From: 40CM-4-68-19 sp036513415
GTDB taxonomy: Bacteria; Myxococcota; Myxococcia; Myxococcales; 40CM-4-68-19
Length of the DNA: 54,801 nucleotides
Reading direction: 5' to 3'
Assembly: GCA_036513415.1 (NCBI GenBank)
Contig: DATBZA010000115.1
Location: 1-54,801, forward strand
Shown: one piece after another, positions 53,783 through 54,801 of the stretch
How the letters are laid out: every line of letters starts with the position of its first letter
Numbering within the stretch: position 1 is the first letter of the stretch
Translations under genes and position numbers: made by a program
The notes under the pieces: model-generated
What the model saw: only the letters and a program-made list of their open reading frames with translations
What the model was told of the DNA's origin: nothing
The model's database searches: none

Positions 53783-54801
53783 GATCCGTGATCGTCGGCG
53801 GCGGGATTGGAGGGATGGCGCTGGCGCTGTCGCTTCACGACGCCGGCCTTCGGGAGATGGAGATCCACGAATCGGCGCCGGCCCTGCGGGAGCTCGGCGT
53901 GGGCATCAATGTCCTGCCCCACGCGGTGCGCGAGCTGACCGAGCTCGGGTTGCTGGACGATCTGCGCACAGCTGGAATTCCCACCGGCGAGCTTGCCTAC
54001 TACTCGAGACGAGGGCAGCGCATCTGGGCAGAGGCCCGCGGCCTCGCCGCCGGCTACCGCTGGCCCCAGTTCTCCATCCACCGTGGCGAGCTGCTGGGCA
54101 TCCTCCACCGCGCGGTCGTCGAGCGCATTGGCGCCGCCCACGTCCACACCGGGCATCACCTGGTCCGCTTCGGCCAGGAGAAGGACCACGTCTGGGCCGA
54201 GTTCGGGGATCAGTCCCGGGACGAAGGGGACGTCCTGGTGGGCTGCGACGGCATCCATTCCGCCGTGCGGCGCGCCTTCCACCCCGATGAAGGGCCGCCG
54301 AAATGGAACGGGATCACCATGTGGCGAGGGGTCACTCCCGGCAAGCCGTTTCTCACCGGCCGCACCATGATCATGGCGGGTCATTTCGGCCGGCGGATGG
54401 TGGTCTATCCCATCTCGAGACGGCACGAGGACGGCCGCGGGGCGCTGATCAACTGGGTCGCCGAGCTCAAGAACGCGCCCGATCAGCCGATGCCGCTTCA
54501 GGACTGGGAACACACGGCGCGCGCCGACCAGGTGATCGAGCCATTCGCCTCGTTCGTGTTCGATTTTCTCGACGTTCCTGCGATGATTCGCCGCGCCCAG
54601 GCCATCTACCAGTACCCGATGGTGGATCGGGACCCGCTTCCGACCTGGAGCTTCGGGCGGGTGACGCTGCTCGGAGATGCGGCCCATCCCATGTTTCCGG
54701 TCGGTTCGAACGGAGCGTCGCAGGCCATCATCGACGCGCGCGTGCTCGCGCGGGAGCTCGCGCTGCAGGCTTCAGTGGAGGCGGCCGTGGCGGGCTACGA
54801 T
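53779..54801 (+). CDS. FAD-dependent aromatic monooxygenase, PhzS-like (partial)
   Basis: 341 codons up to the window edge without a stop; the family needs about 400. FAD-binding GGGIGG at 7-12, the DG motif GCDGIHSAVRR at 156-166 and the GD motif LLGDAAHPMFPVGSNGASQAI from 298 are all intact. Besides these, stretches such as ELGVGINVLPHAV, FSIHRGEL, NGITMWRGVT and YQYPMVDRDPLP match PhzS, which performs a hydroxylative decarboxylation of a phenazine carboxylate. Next to hydroquinone ring-cleavage genes, the predicted reaction is oxidative decarboxylation of a 4-hydroxybenzoate-like acid to a hydroquinone. The ATG overlaps the IclR stop (ATGA). Confidence 0.88.
   Translation, partial: MRSVIVGGGIGGMALALSLHDAGLREMEIHESAPALRELGVGINVLPHAVRELTELGLLDDLRTAGIPTGELAYYSRRGQRIWAEARGLAAGYRWPQFSIHRGELLGILHRAVVERIGAAHVHTGHHLVRFGQEKDHVWAEFGDQSRDEGDVLVGCDGIHSAVRRAFHPDEGPPKWNGITMWRGVTPGKPFLTGRTMIMAGHFGRRMVVYPISRRHEDGRGALINWVAELKNAPDQPMPLQDWEHTARADQVIEPFASFVFDFLDVPAMIRRAQAIYQYPMVDRDPLPTWSFGRVTLLGDAAHPMFPVGSNGASQAIIDARVLARELALQASVEAAVAGYD

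Overview
The window is a GC-rich (about two thirds G+C), gene-dense bacterial chromosome segment. Several gene types fit Myxococcota or a related deltaproteobacterial-type lineage: a Hanks-type Ser/Thr kinase with a beta-propeller sensor, a sigma-54 activator with an FHA domain instead of a receiver, a TerY-P-type kinase/phosphatase/VWA set, YXWGXW-type secreted proteins and large BNR-repeat proteins. No rRNA or universal marker gene is present, so this assignment is an inference. Acidobacteriota or a similar soil lineage cannot be excluded.

Layout. 1-2981: end of a biosynthetic operon (asparagine synthase C-terminus, AMP-dependent acyl ligase, NadE-like amidating ligase), coupled by 4-bp stop/start overlaps. 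3281-8310 (minus): a YXWGXW secreted protein, a BNR-repeat lipoprotein, a MaoC hydratase, and a cytochrome c with a PQQ-type sugar dehydrogenase. A decayed alpha/beta-hydrolase fragment lies between them. 8459-11812: zinc alcohol dehydrogenase, S1-domain debris, a small secreted protein and a secreted alpha/beta hydrolase. 11830-15779 (minus): Ser/Thr kinase and FHA sigma-54 activator, overlapping by 4 bp. 15875-24718: a polyol utilisation locus with a divergent porin, a SmoEFGK-like ABC transporter, a mannitol/D-arabitol dehydrogenase and xylulokinase. 25155-30333: an orphan NarL/LuxR-type regulator with a degenerate receiver, a secreted diheme oxidoreductase and a 920-residue BNR protein.

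30513-41667 is the most unusual region. A zinc-ribbon membrane protein, a VWA protein, a PP2C-like phosphatase and a kinase-WD40 fusion form one tight operon, recognisable as a TerY-P-type triad. The kinase gene abuts, tail to tail with no base between, a 1516-residue SF1 helicase with a C-terminal Vsr/DUF559-like nuclease. A patatin-like phospholipase gene lies upstream of the helicase. This looks like a DNA-processing stress or defence module under phosphorylation control.

41876-54801 is a complete-looking aromatic catabolic unit. On the minus strand one 11-kb run of twelve genes encodes the two subunits of hydroquinone 1,2-dioxygenase, an aldehyde dehydrogenase, 3-oxoadipate CoA-transferase, a branched-chain-type ABC transporter, an intradiol (hydroxyquinol-type) dioxygenase and an outer-membrane protein. 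Divergently transcribed are an IclR regulator and a PhzS-like flavin monooxygenase cut by the window edge. The inferred flow is: imported aromatic acid, hydroxylative decarboxylation to a hydroquinone, ring cleavage, maleylacetate, 3-oxoadipate, 3-oxoadipyl-CoA. Maleylacetate reductase is not in the window.
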